NCBI GenBank assembly: GCA_900543035.1
Contig: UQPV01000048.1
Span: forward strand, 1-19,077
Source of the DNA: an uncultured Solobacterium sp.
GTDB lineage: Bacteria; Bacillota_I; Bacilli_A; Erysipelotrichales; Erysipelotrichaceae
DNA length: 19,077 bases
Direction: 5' to 3'
Each line of letters begins with the position of its first letter. Position 1 is the stretch's first letter. Of the stretch, positions 7,277-14,607 are shown piece after piece. The position numbers were made by a program, and so were the translations under genes. The notes under the pieces were generated by a model. It was not told the DNA's origin. It worked only from the letters and a program-made list of their open reading frames with translations, and ran no database searches.

Positions 7277-8653
7277 CTATCCGATCAGTGTTTCCGGACG
7301 TTCACGGCAAGGCGTGGACCCCTTTGAATCACAGCCCGTGGATGAGGAGCTCCATCCGCATCCCCAGGCAAAATCGGCGGTCGACGCAAACTGCGAAGCT
7401 GCCTCGGAAATAGACATGCTTCCCAGATTGATGATCTCGATGTGACAGTGCGCGCCGCTCGAGTTGCCCGAATTACCGGTCAGCCCGATCACATCGCCCT
7501 GCGACACGCTGTCGCCGGCGGACACCGTCATGCCATACTGCGCCATGTGCGAGAATGAGACAAAATATGTCGTGTCATTGACCCGCACGAGCATGGCGAT
7601 ATTGTTGCCGGCCCCATAAGGATAGCCTGCCCAGTTGCCCAGATATCCGCCGTTGGTATCCGCCGGATTGGCCGCCCAGACGATCAGCCCGTCAGCCGGC
7701 GCATGGATGGGCGTCCCTACTGAGACCGCGCGGTCCACGCCCAGATGCACGCCGCCGCCAGGATAATACCAGGTCCCGGCCGAGGTCGGCCCCTCGATCG
7801 GGTTCAGCCAGCCATCGCTGCTCGATCCCTGATAATCCCCGGCCGTATCCATATCGATCAGATGATCGCCGATGCGCTCGATGTCGACCTGCGCGCTGCG
7901 CATCTCTTCCTGCAGCTGCGCTTCCTGCTGACGATACAGCGTGATCAGCTCCTCATTTGCTTCCAGCAGTTCCTCCTGCTGGCGGCGCTGCGCCTGCAGC
8001 TGTTCCCGCTGTGTCTCTTCTGTCTCCTGCAGGCGGTCCTGTTCGCTGCGCTGCTGCTGCAGCGCGGCCTTTTCCTCCTCCAGCGATTCGATCTGCTCGC
8101 TGTCGCTCTCCGTGATGCGCTGCAAGCCTTCCAGCGTCCGCATCATCTCTTCCAGCGAGCCGGAATCCATGATCATGTCCACGACCTGATTGGTGCCCAG
8201 GCTCGCCTGTTCGCTGAGCATGCGCGCCTTGATCTGCGCATCCCAGCGCGCGATCTCCTCCTCACGCGCCTGGATGTCCTCCTCCAGCTGCGTGATCGTT
8301 TCCTGGATCGCCTCGATGGATGCATTCTTCTCTTCGATATCGGCTTCCAGCTCCTCGAGCAGGGCATGCTGCTCCTGCACGGTCTCTTCCAGCTGGCTCA
8401 TATCATCCTGCAGAGCGTCAAGATCTGCCTGGAATGCCGAGACCTGCTCTTCCAGCTCTTCCTGCTGCTGCGTGTAATATTCCCGGAACGCCTCGCACGC
8501 CTGCGAATCCGCGGATGAATCCTGGACGGCGGAACAACGCGCGATCCATTCCTCTTCATCAGAAAAGTCATAGGCGAGCACTGTCTGCGCCCCAGGCATC
8601 GCGCTGATGAGCAAGGCCGCTGCCAAGAAGCCTCTGCACAGACGCCGCATCAT
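7277..8653 (-). CDS. Secreted coiled-coil M23 (LytM) peptidoglycan endopeptidase, PcsB/EnvC-like partner of FtsEX
   Basis: Predicted extracellular zinc endopeptidase cleaving peptide cross-bridges of peptidoglycan. I start it at the ATG of 8653 (or the adjacent ATG at 8650), which gives 458 residues opening with signal peptide MMRRLCRGFLAAALLIS ending near VLA. The open frame continues further upstream, but only inside ftsX. Residues about 58-265 are a long Glu/Gln-rich coiled coil with a short break near 144-175, as in PcsB, CwlO and EnvC. The M23 domain occupies about 285-430: HLGVD (H303, D307), H369 in FSHM, and HCH (H402, H404) supply the full zinc and catalytic set. A Ser/Cys-rich tail ends the protein. 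Its ATG overlaps the ftsX-B stop (ATGATG), so it is coupled to it. By analogy with CwlO, PcsB and EnvC, it is probably held inactive by the coiled coil until FtsX pulls on it; this is inference. Confidence 0.9.
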   Translation of the reverse strand: MMRRLCRGFLAAALLISAMPGAQTVLAYDFSDEEEWIARCSAVQDSSADSQACEAFREYYTQQQEELEEQVSAFQADLDALQDDMSQLEETVQEQHALLEELEADIEEKNASIEAIQETITQLEEDIQAREEEIARWDAQIKARMLSEQASLGTNQVVDMIMDSGSLEEMMRTLEGLQRITESDSEQIESLEEEKAALQQQRSEQDRLQETEETQREQLQAQRRQQEELLEANEELITLYRQQEAQLQEEMRSAQVDIERIGDHLIDMDTAGDYQGSSSDGWLNPIEGPTSAGTWYYPGGGVHLGVDRAVSVGTPIHAPADGLIVWAANPADTNGGYLGNWAGYPYGAGNNIAMLVRVNDTTYFVSFSHMAQYGMTVSAGDSVSQGDVIGLTGNSGNSSGAHCHIEIINLGSMSISEAASQFASTADFAWGCGWSSSSTGCDSKGSTPCRERPETLIG

Positions 8654-9555
8654 CGCTTCCACCTCAGATACTTGCCGACGGCCAAGAAGCTGCCGGCCAT
8701 GCCGACGAGGATGCCGCCCAGCAGCAGGATGAGGCATACCCCGAAGATGAAGGGCCACATCGGCTTCATCACGAACATGGAAGACAGCAATACGCCGTCA
8801 AACGCCTGATACAGCGCATAATAGCCGCAAGATATCAGGACGATGGGGATGATCGACCCCAGTACCCCGATATACATTCCCTCCAGGATGAAGGGACCGC
8901 GGATGTACCAGTTGCTCGCACCGACGCTGCGCATGATGGCAATTTCGGTGTTGCGCGCCTGGATCGTCATGCGGATGGTATTCTGGATGAGCAGCAGCGC
9001 CAGGATGGCGAGAAAGACCACGAACACCGCGCCGCCGCTGCGCATCGCCTCGAATACGCTGACCATCACGGTGATCTCATCGCCGCCGTATGTCGCTTCG
9101 ACGATCCCATCCATCTGATTGAGCGCTTCGCTCACGGCATCGATCTGCCGGTTGTCATCCAGTTCGATGCGGAAGACGTCATACAGCGGGTTGCGATCCT
9201 CCCCTTCATAATAACGGAACATCTCTCCGTTTTCGGCGATGAGCTCCTGCAGCTCGTCCTCTTTGCTGGAAAAGGTGCAGGACTCCACATGATCGAGCTG
9301 CTCGATCTGCGCCTGCAGCTCTGCAATTTCTTTATCCTCACTAAATCCGGGACTGATCGTCGCCTGGATCTGAAAATCACTCTCAATGTTATCGGTAAAA
9401 TCGCTGATGTTGCCGGCGATGACCACAAGCACGCCCACGATCAGCAGCGTTACGGTGACGGCAATCACGGATGACACGGTCAGCGAGATATGCCGGATCA
9501 GATTCCGCCATGCATCAGCCAGATGCGCCAGCAGATTCTGCATTCGTTTCTTCAT
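8650..9555 (-). CDS. FtsX-family permease (paralogue B, first gene of the operon)
   Basis: Second FtsX-type membrane protein, 301 residues. It has an N-terminal membrane segment (about 24-49), an extracellular domain (50-172, slightly different charge pattern from paralogue A), then membrane segments at about 174-196, 223-246 and 268-293. The signature EIAIMRSVGASNWYIRGPF (204-222) and C-terminus KYLRWKR parallel paralogue A (EIAIMRNVGASNHFIKVPF and RYLHWKR), so the two are clear paralogues with diverged extracellular domains. It is the promoter-proximal gene of the operon and overlaps the M23 gene start. It has no ATPase gene of its own nearby, so it most likely shares FtsE. Start chosen at the ATG of 9555 with GGTGG about nine bases upstream; an in-frame ATG four codons later is possible. 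Confidence 0.88.
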   Translation of the reverse strand: MKKRMQNLLAHLADAWRNLIRHISLTVSSVIAVTVTLLIVGVLVVIAGNISDFTDNIESDFQIQATISPGFSEDKEIAELQAQIEQLDHVESCTFSSKEDELQELIAENGEMFRYYEGEDRNPLYDVFRIELDDNRQIDAVSEALNQMDGIVEATYGGDEITVMVSVFEAMRSGGAVFVVFLAILALLLIQNTIRMTIQARNTEIAIMRSVGASNWYIRGPFILEGMYIGVLGSIIPIVLISCGYYALYQAFDGVLLSSMFVMKPMWPFIFGVCLILLLGGILVGMAGSFLAVGKYLRWKR

Positions 9556-9601
9556 TCAGTGAACCACCAACCTCTCTTTCACACCTTCTGTGTCTTTTTA
9601 G

Positions 9602-9610
9602 ATTATAACA
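9602..9610 (-). promoter_or_regulatory. Extended -10 promoter of the ftsX-M23-ftsE-ftsX operon
   Basis: On the minus strand the sequence reads TGTTATAAT (9610-9602), a consensus -10 with the extended TGn motif. It lies about 47 bases before the ftsX-B start, in the 81-base gap after yitT. No good -35 at 17 bases is visible, as is common for extended -10 promoters. No terminator separates yitT from this operon, so read-through is also possible. Confidence 0.6.
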
Positions 9611-9636
9611 TAGAATCATTTCCCCGTTATTGAAAG

Positions 9637-10539
9637 TCACCTGAAATTTTTTACATGGACATCCGTGCGGGAACGGTGCCGCTGAGAAAAGGTGAAGCCT
9701 GCACCCTGTACCTCATCCGCATCGCTGACGACGAAAAAGGCCTCCGGATCGATGCGGGCGATCAGCTTCTGCAAGCTGGCATACTGGTTCTGCTTGACGA
9801 CCGTCATCACCATCATCTTCTGTTCATTGGAAAAACCGCCCAGCGAAGGGATGAGCGTCACGCCCCGGTCGATCTGATCGCTGATCGCGCGGCGGATCTC
9901 CTCCCAGTGTTCAGAAACGATGAACAAGGTCTTGCTGGCCTGCGCACCGAGGGTGAGCACCCGCTTGATGACCTGTCCGCTGACGAATACCGACAACAGC
10001 CCGATCATCGATGCCTCGATGCCATAGACCACGGCGCCCAGGATGACGGTCGCGCCGTCCACGCACATCACCAGCGCCGACAGCGGCAGCCCGGTGTATT
10101 TGTGGATGACCAGCGGCGGGATGTCCATGCCGCCGGTGCTGCCGTCTACCCGGTACACCAGCCCGATGCCCAGTCCGATGCAGACGCCCGCATAGACCGA
10201 AGACAGGATCGGATCGGCCGTCGGGGAGAGATCGCTCGCCACCCAGCTGAGCAGCGAGATGAACAGCGGATAGACGATGGTGCTGAGCACCGTCTTCAGG
10301 AAGAACGCCTTTCCCAGGCAGAGCGAGCCGATGATGAACAAGCCGATCGTCAGCGCATTGATGATCAGCTGCGGCGGCAGATGAAGCAATGGCTGCAGCG
10401 CCACAGCGATACCGGCCGTCCCGCCGGTCAGGATATTGGAAGGCAAGACAAAAAACGTGACGCCGCAGGCAACGATGAGATTGCCCAGGACGACATTGAT
10501 CAGTTCATGGATCCATTCACGTCTTGATTGGTTACGCAT
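9637..10539 (-). CDS. YitT/YvjA-family membrane protein with C-terminal DUF2179 domain
   Basis: Polytopic membrane protein of unknown biochemical function, 300 residues from the start chosen here. I use the ATG at 10539 (MRNQSRREW) because AAAGGAG lies nine bases upstream. The ATG at 10548 would have its Shine-Dalgarno touching the start, and the longer frame upstream runs through the promoter. About five to six membrane helices fill residues 12-180 (e.g. VVLGNLIVACGVTFFVLP, then GIAVALQPLLHLPP). The motif VYRVDGSTGGMDIPPLV is typical of the family. Residues about 205-285 are the soluble DUF2179 domain (KTLFIVSEHWEEI ... VTLIPSLGG ... FFVVSDADEVQGAGF). Position after secA-prfB matches YvjA in Bacillus subtilis. 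It has its own promoter (10571-10599). Confidence 0.88.
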   Translation of the reverse strand: MRNQSRREWIHELINVVLGNLIVACGVTFFVLPSNILTGGTAGIAVALQPLLHLPPQLIINALTIGLFIIGSLCLGKAFFLKTVLSTIVYPLFISLLSWVASDLSPTADPILSSVYAGVCIGLGIGLVYRVDGSTGGMDIPPLVIHKYTGLPLSALVMCVDGATVILGAVVYGIEASMIGLLSVFVSGQVIKRVLTLGAQASKTLFIVSEHWEEIRRAISDQIDRGVTLIPSLGGFSNEQKMMVMTVVKQNQYASLQKLIARIDPEAFFVVSDADEVQGAGFTFSQRHRSRTDVHVKNFR

Positions 10540-10570
10540 TTCAAACATCTCCTTTTTTCGCACGGCATCT

Positions 10571-10599
10571 ATTATAGCCCATGTTCCTATCCACAACAA
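10571..10599 (-). promoter_or_regulatory. Promoter of the yitT-like gene
   Basis: On the minus strand, TTGTTG (10599-10594), a 17-base spacer and TATAAT (10576-10571) precede the gene. Transcription would start near 10565, giving a leader of about 25 bases that contains the Shine-Dalgarno AAAGGAG. Confidence 0.7.
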
Positions 10600-10652
10600 C
10601 CAGCTTTGCCGGAGCGGACGAAAGAAAACGCAGGCCTTGTCTTCCAAGGCAC

Positions 10653-10690
10653 AAAAAAGGGCGGTCCCGGAAATCTTCCGTAACCTGCCC
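10653..10690 (-). terminator. Rho-independent terminator of secA-prfB
   Basis: Downstream of the prfB stop on the minus strand, GGGC(A)GGT and ACCGCCC pair around an inner CGGAA-GAT-TTCCG stem, followed directly by TTTTTT. A further hairpin GCCTTG-GAAGA-CAAGGC (10649-10633) follows and may back it up. Confidence 0.85.
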
Positions 10691-10701
10691 CATGATCGCT
10701 C

Positions 10702-11803
10702 TTAGTGGATCTGCATCTTCAAATAAGCGAAGATGAAATCATCCAGGTCGCCATCCATGACGCCCTGTACATTGCTCGTCTCGTACCCGCTGCGGTGATC
10801 CTTCACCAGTGAATACGGATGCATGACATATGAACGGATCTGTGATCCCCATTCATTGGCTTGCTGCTCGCCTCTGATCTCGGCCAGCTTGGCCTCCTGT
10901 TCCTCGATCATCTGCTGATAGAGACGGCTCTTCAGGATCCGCAGCGCCTCCTCACGGTTCTCATGCTGGGAGCGCCCGTTCTGACACGTCGCCACCAAGC
11001 CGGTAGGCTTATGCACCATGCGCACCGCAGAGTCGGTCTTGTTGATGTGCTGACCGCCCGCGCCGCTGGCGCGTTTGGTCTCCACGATCAGATCTTCCGG
11101 ACGGATCTCGATCTCGATCTCATCGTTGAACTGCGGCATGACATCGAGCGAGGCAAAAGAAGTGTGCCGTCTTCCGCCAGAGTCGAAAGGCGAGATGCGC
11201 ACCAGACGGTGCACGCCCTTCTCCGCTTTCAGATAGCCGTATGCCTTGTCTCCCTCCACCAGCATGGTGACAGACTTGATGCCGGCTTCTTCTCCCGGCA
11301 GATAATCCAGCACGGTGACCTTGAAGCCCTTCTTTTCGGCATAACGGGAATACATGCGGTACAGCATGCTGCACCAGTCGCATGACTCGGTTCCCCCGGC
11401 GCCCGGATGCAGCTCCAGGATGGCATTGGACTGATCATATTCATGAGAGAGCAGCACACCGATCTCAAAGCGCTCAAAATCCTTTTCCATCTGGGTGTAT
11501 TCTTCTTCGCAAAGCGTGAAGATATCTTCATCCATATCTTCTTTAAGCAATTCGCCGCTTTCTTCCAAATTGGCCAATGAAGCTTCCAGCTTCTCATAAT
11601 TCTCCACGACTTCCCGGATGCCGTTCAGCCGGCGGATCACCGTCTGCGCCTGCTGCGGATCATTCCAGAAATCTTCCTGCATGGTCTGTGCCGTCAGCTC
11701 TTCGATCTTCAGCTTTTTCTGAGCGAGGTCAAAGTGACTCACCAAGCGCCTTCAGGCGTTCCTGATGAGTGCTCACCCCCTGTCTGATCTCATACAGTTC
11801 CAT
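10702..11803 (-). CDS. prfB: Peptide chain release factor 2, expressed through a +1 programmed frameshift
   Basis: Class I release factor that reads UAA and UGA at the ribosomal A site and triggers peptide release. The true start is the ATG at 11803 ([20 protein letters not shown]). After 24 codons the frame meets CTT TGA C (11734-11728); +1 slippage on CTT joins it to [12 protein letters not shown] and gives about 366 residues, the normal RF2 length. A start inside the second frame at 11745 would miss the conserved N-terminus and is not credible. Visible motifs: the RF2 recognition tripeptide SPF (about 204-206, RISPFDSGG) and the catalytic GGQ (about 249-251, [15 protein letters not shown]). 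The ATG shares one base with the secA stop (TAATG), so translation is coupled. Regulation is autogenous: low RF2 makes the ribosome pause at UGA and favours the shift. Confidence 0.95.
11728..11743 (-). promoter_or_regulatory. RF2 programmed +1 frameshift site
   Basis: Minus strand: an internal Shine-Dalgarno-like GGTGAG (11743-11738), one codon TCA, the slippery CTT (11734-11732), then TGA C. Spacing of three bases between the SD-like element and CTT matches the classic RF2 site. The SD-like element is weaker than the AGGGGG of Escherichia coli. Confidence 0.92.
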
Positions 11804-14367
11804 TATTCATCTGCTCCATTCTCAGCTGTCTCTTCGGCAGGTGCTTCCGCCGGTGCAGCTGTTTCCTTCTCATCCTGTGCTTCTGCCTCAGCTTCAGGCG
11901 CTGCCTGTGCAGCAGCCTCCTGTGCGGCAGCCTGTGCCTGTGCTCTCGCTGCCTGCTCAGCCGCGATCTGCTCCTCGCTCTTGCGCTCGATGCGCACCTT
12001 GAGCAGGAAGAAGACGATCTCGCGGGCGATGCGTTCCGTCATCTCCTCAAACATCTCGTAGCCTTCGCTGACATAAGCCTGCAGCGGGTTGTTCTGCGCA
12101 TAAGAACGCAGATGGATGCCGTCGCGCAGCTTGCTCATCATATCGATGTGCTCGATCCAGTTGCGGTCCATGTTGCGCAGCACCACCGTCTTCTCAAACG
12201 GCATGAACTGCTGGCGCACCGGCTCGATCTCCTTCTCATAACCGCCGAAGATCTTGTCTACGCAGTACTTGACGGTCGCTTCACGGTCCTTGCCCTTGAT
12301 CTCGTCAGCCGTCACGCGGTTTTCCTCACGCATGCCCAGCATGTCGAGACCTTCGCATACGCCGGTATAGTTGATCTGTGAATCGCGGTGTGCGCTGTCG
12401 GTATTGGATCCGACGATATCGCTGACCACGCGGTCGAACATGCCCTTGACGATATCATGCACATCGTCATTCTCCAGCACATAGTTGCGCTGCTCGTACA
12501 TGATCTCACGCTGCTTGCGCAGGACATCATCATACTCCAGCAGCTGCTTACGCATATCGAAGTTGTATCCTTCTACGCGCTTCTGCGCCTGGGTGATGGA
12601 CTTCGTCACCATCTTGGACTCGATCTGCTGATCGCCCAGCTGATTGAACAGCCCGTTGAGCTTTTCGCCGCCGAAACGCACCATCAGCGAGTCTTCCAGC
12701 GACACATAGAAACGGGAGAAGCCCGGATCGCCCTGACGACCGCTTCGTCCGCGCAGCTGATTATCGATTCGTCTGGACTCATGGCGCTCGCTGCCCAGCA
12801 CGGCCAATCCGCCCAGGGCACGGGATTCCTCGCTCAGCTTGATATCGGTACCACGGCCGGCCATGTTGGTCGCGATGGTCACGGCGCCGACCTGTCCGGC
12901 CTTGGCGATGATCTCCGCCTCACGCGCATGGTTCTTTGCGTTCAGCACTTCATGCGGGATGTGCATCTTTCTGAGCATGCCGCTGACCAGCTCACTGGTC
13001 TCGACCGCGATCGTGCCGACCAGCACCGGCTGCCCTTTCTCATGCAGTTCCTTGACCTCGTTTGCCAATGCCTGGAACTTCAGCTTCTTGGTCGCAAAGA
13101 TCGCGTCCGGATAGTCGATTCGCGCGATCGGACGGTTGGTCGGGATCTCGATGACACGCATGTTATATGTAGAAAGGAATTCTTCCTCCTCGGTCTTCGC
13201 CGTACCGGTCATGCCGGCCAGCTTCGTGTACAGACGGAAGAAGTTCTGGTAAGTGATGGTCGCCAGCGTCGTCGTCTCTTCCTTGATCGGAACGCCTTCC
13301 TTGGCCTCGATGGCCTGATGCAGTCCATCGGAATACGCACGGCCCTTCATCAGACGGCCGGTGAACTGGTCGACGATGACGATCTCCTGATCCTCGCTGA
13401 CCACGTACTCTACTTCGTTCTTCATGATATAGTTTGCGCGCAATGCCTGCGTGATATGATGGACGAGCTGCGTGTGCTCTACATCATACAGGTTCTTGAC
13501 GCGGAAGAAACGCTCCGCGGCGCGCACGCCGTCTTCGCTGAGCATGACCTGACGGGTCTTCTCATCGATCTCATATCCGCCGCTGATGAGCTTCTTCTCT
13601 CCGGTGCGCTCATCCACCTCATACTGCGGCGCCTTCAGCCGCTTGACGAACTGGTCGGCCTGGATGTACAGGTTGGCAGTCTTCTTCTTTCCGCCGGAAA
13701 TGATCAGCGGCGTACGGGATTCATCGATCAGGATGGAGTCGACCTCATCGACGACCGCCATCCACAGCGGGCGCTGCGTGCGGTCCTTGACATCCGTCAC
13801 CATGTTGTCGCGCAGATAGTCGAAGCCCAGCTCCGAGTTCGTCGTATAGGTAATGTCGCAGTTGTATGCGGCGCGCTTGCTGGCAGCGACCAGCTCGCGC
13901 TTGTTCACGCCGACGGTCAGGCCGAGGTAACGGTATACCTCGCCCATCCAGGTGGCGTCACGCTCTGCCAGATATTCGTTGACCGTGACCACATGCACGC
14001 CTTTCTGCGCCAGCGCGTTCAGATATACGCACATCGTCGCCGTCAGCGTCTTACCTTCACCGGTCTTCATCTCGGCGATATCGCCCTGGTGCATCACGAT
14101 GGCACCCATGATCTGCACCTTATACGGATACTCGTTGAGCACCCTGCGCGCCGCTTCGCGCGCCATTGCGAACGCTTCCGGCAACAGGCTGTCTAACGAC
14201 TCGCCGTTGTTGTAGCGCTCCTTGAATTCATTGGTCTTCGCAATCATCTCTTCCTGGCTGAGCTTCTCCACTTCTCCAGCCAGGGCCATGACCTCTTCCG
14301 CCTTTTTCTCGATCTTTGCCAGCGTACGCTTATCGGCATTCACCAGGCGTTCCAGAAAATTTGCCAT
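11803..14367 (-). CDS. secA: Preprotein translocase ATPase SecA without the C-terminal zinc motif
   Basis: Motor ATPase of the Sec pathway that pushes unfolded preproteins through SecYEG; 854 residues. Visible features: N-terminal MANFLERLVNADKRTL, Walker A region MKTGEGKTLTA (100-110), NEYLAERDA (130-138), DEAD-type VVDEVDSILIDE (205-216), the preprotein cross-linking region around 230-360, NMAGRGTDIKL and RGRSGRQGDPG of the second nucleotide fold, and the helical scaffold and wing domains to about 800. The tail (about 805-854) is low-complexity Ala/Glu/Gln and lacks the usual C.C...(C/H)C zinc motif, so SecB- or lipid-linked functions of that tail are absent. GGAGG lies seven bases before the ATG. 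It forms an operon with prfB. It would also export the glycosidase and M23 hydrolase in this window. Confidence 0.97.
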   Translation of the reverse strand: MANFLERLVNADKRTLAKIEKKAEEVMALAGEVEKLSQEEMIAKTNEFKERYNNGESLDSLLPEAFAMAREAARRVLNEYPYKVQIMGAIVMHQGDIAEMKTGEGKTLTATMCVYLNALAQKGVHVVTVNEYLAERDATWMGEVYRYLGLTVGVNKRELVAASKRAAYNCDITYTTNSELGFDYLRDNMVTDVKDRTQRPLWMAVVDEVDSILIDESRTPLIISGGKKKTANLYIQADQFVKRLKAPQYEVDERTGEKKLISGGYEIDEKTRQVMLSEDGVRAAERFFRVKNLYDVEHTQLVHHITQALRANYIMKNEVEYVVSEDQEIVIVDQFTGRLMKGRAYSDGLHQAIEAKEGVPIKEETTTLATITYQNFFRLYTKLAGMTGTAKTEEEEFLSTYNMRVIEIPTNRPIARIDYPDAIFATKKLKFQALANEVKELHEKGQPVLVGTIAVETSELVSGMLRKMHIPHEVLNAKNHAREAEIIAKAGQVGAVTIATNMAGRGTDIKLSEESRALGGLAVLGSERHESRRIDNQLRGRSGRQGDPGFSRFYVSLEDSLMVRFGGEKLNGLFNQLGDQQIESKMVTKSITQAQKRVEGYNFDMRKQLLEYDDVLRKQREIMYEQRNYVLENDDVHDIVKGMFDRVVSDIVGSNTDSAHRDSQINYTGVCEGLDMLGMREENRVTADEIKGKDREATVKYCVDKIFGGYEKEIEPVRQQFMPFEKTVVLRNMDRNWIEHIDMMSKLRDGIHLRSYAQNNPLQAYVSEGYEMFEEMTERIAREIVFFLLKVRIERKSEEQIAAEQAARAQAQAAAQEAAAQAAPEAEAEAQDEKETAAPAEAPAEETAENGADE

Positions 14368-14455
14368 GCTTTGTCCTCCATTCCAGCTTGATATCTTTCA
14401 TTCAGATACAGTTTCAGCGATCTGACTTTCCTCAGAATAAAACACTATCGGGTCT

Positions 14456-14485
14456 ATTGTATCACTAGACCGCCCGTCAAATCAA
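14456..14485 (-). promoter_or_regulatory. Promoter of secA-prfB
   Basis: On the minus strand, TTGATT (14485-14480), an 18-base spacer and TACAAT (14461-14456), roughly 90 bases before the secA start. The insertion sequence begins about 17 bases beyond the -35, so the core promoter is intact but upstream elements were moved away. Confidence 0.6.
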
Positions 14486-14502
14486 CATCATACTATTTTG
14501 AG
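14486..14502. repeat. Left direct repeat flanking the insertion sequence (target duplication)
   Basis: CATCATACTATTTTGAG is repeated exactly at 15924-15940. Identity extends one base each side (19 bases, 14485-14503 and 15923-15941), so the duplication is 17 to 19 bases depending on how the terminal T/A is assigned. Long duplications of this kind are known in the IS1202 group. Confidence 0.85.
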
Positions 14503-14593
14503 TGTCGCCGTTAAGCGATTTTGTCACCTCTCGTTAAGGGAAAATGTCACCATCTTATTTCTGAACAAATTGACTTCCTGTATTGTGATTTAC

Positions 14594-14600
14594 AGGAGGT
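14594..14600 (+). promoter_or_regulatory. Ribosome binding site that fixes the transposase start
   Basis: AGGAGGT ends seven bases before the ATG at 14608. The open frame extends back to a TTG at 14521 within the terminal repeat, but no Shine-Dalgarno precedes that codon. Confidence 0.7.
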
Positions 14601-14607
14601 GTTTTTG

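Noticed and set aside
8651..8758. Longer N-terminus for the M23 protein starting at 8758
   Set aside because: The extra 35 residues overlap the ftsX-B coding region, are Arg/His-rich, and would hide the signal peptide that begins at 8653.
10633..10649. GCCTTG/CAAGGC hairpin as a riboswitch or leader element of the yitT-like gene
   Set aside because: It lies upstream of that gene's -35, so it is not in its predicted transcript. At most it is a backup terminator for prfB.
12388..14196. 602-codon open frame on the plus strand
   Set aside because: Antisense shadow of secA; the minus strand is unambiguously SecA.
14486..14502. Insertion target as a chromosomal dif/Xer site
   Set aside because: Some IS1202-group elements hit Xer sites, but CATCATACTATTTTGAG has no inverted-arm structure like Bacillota dif sites.
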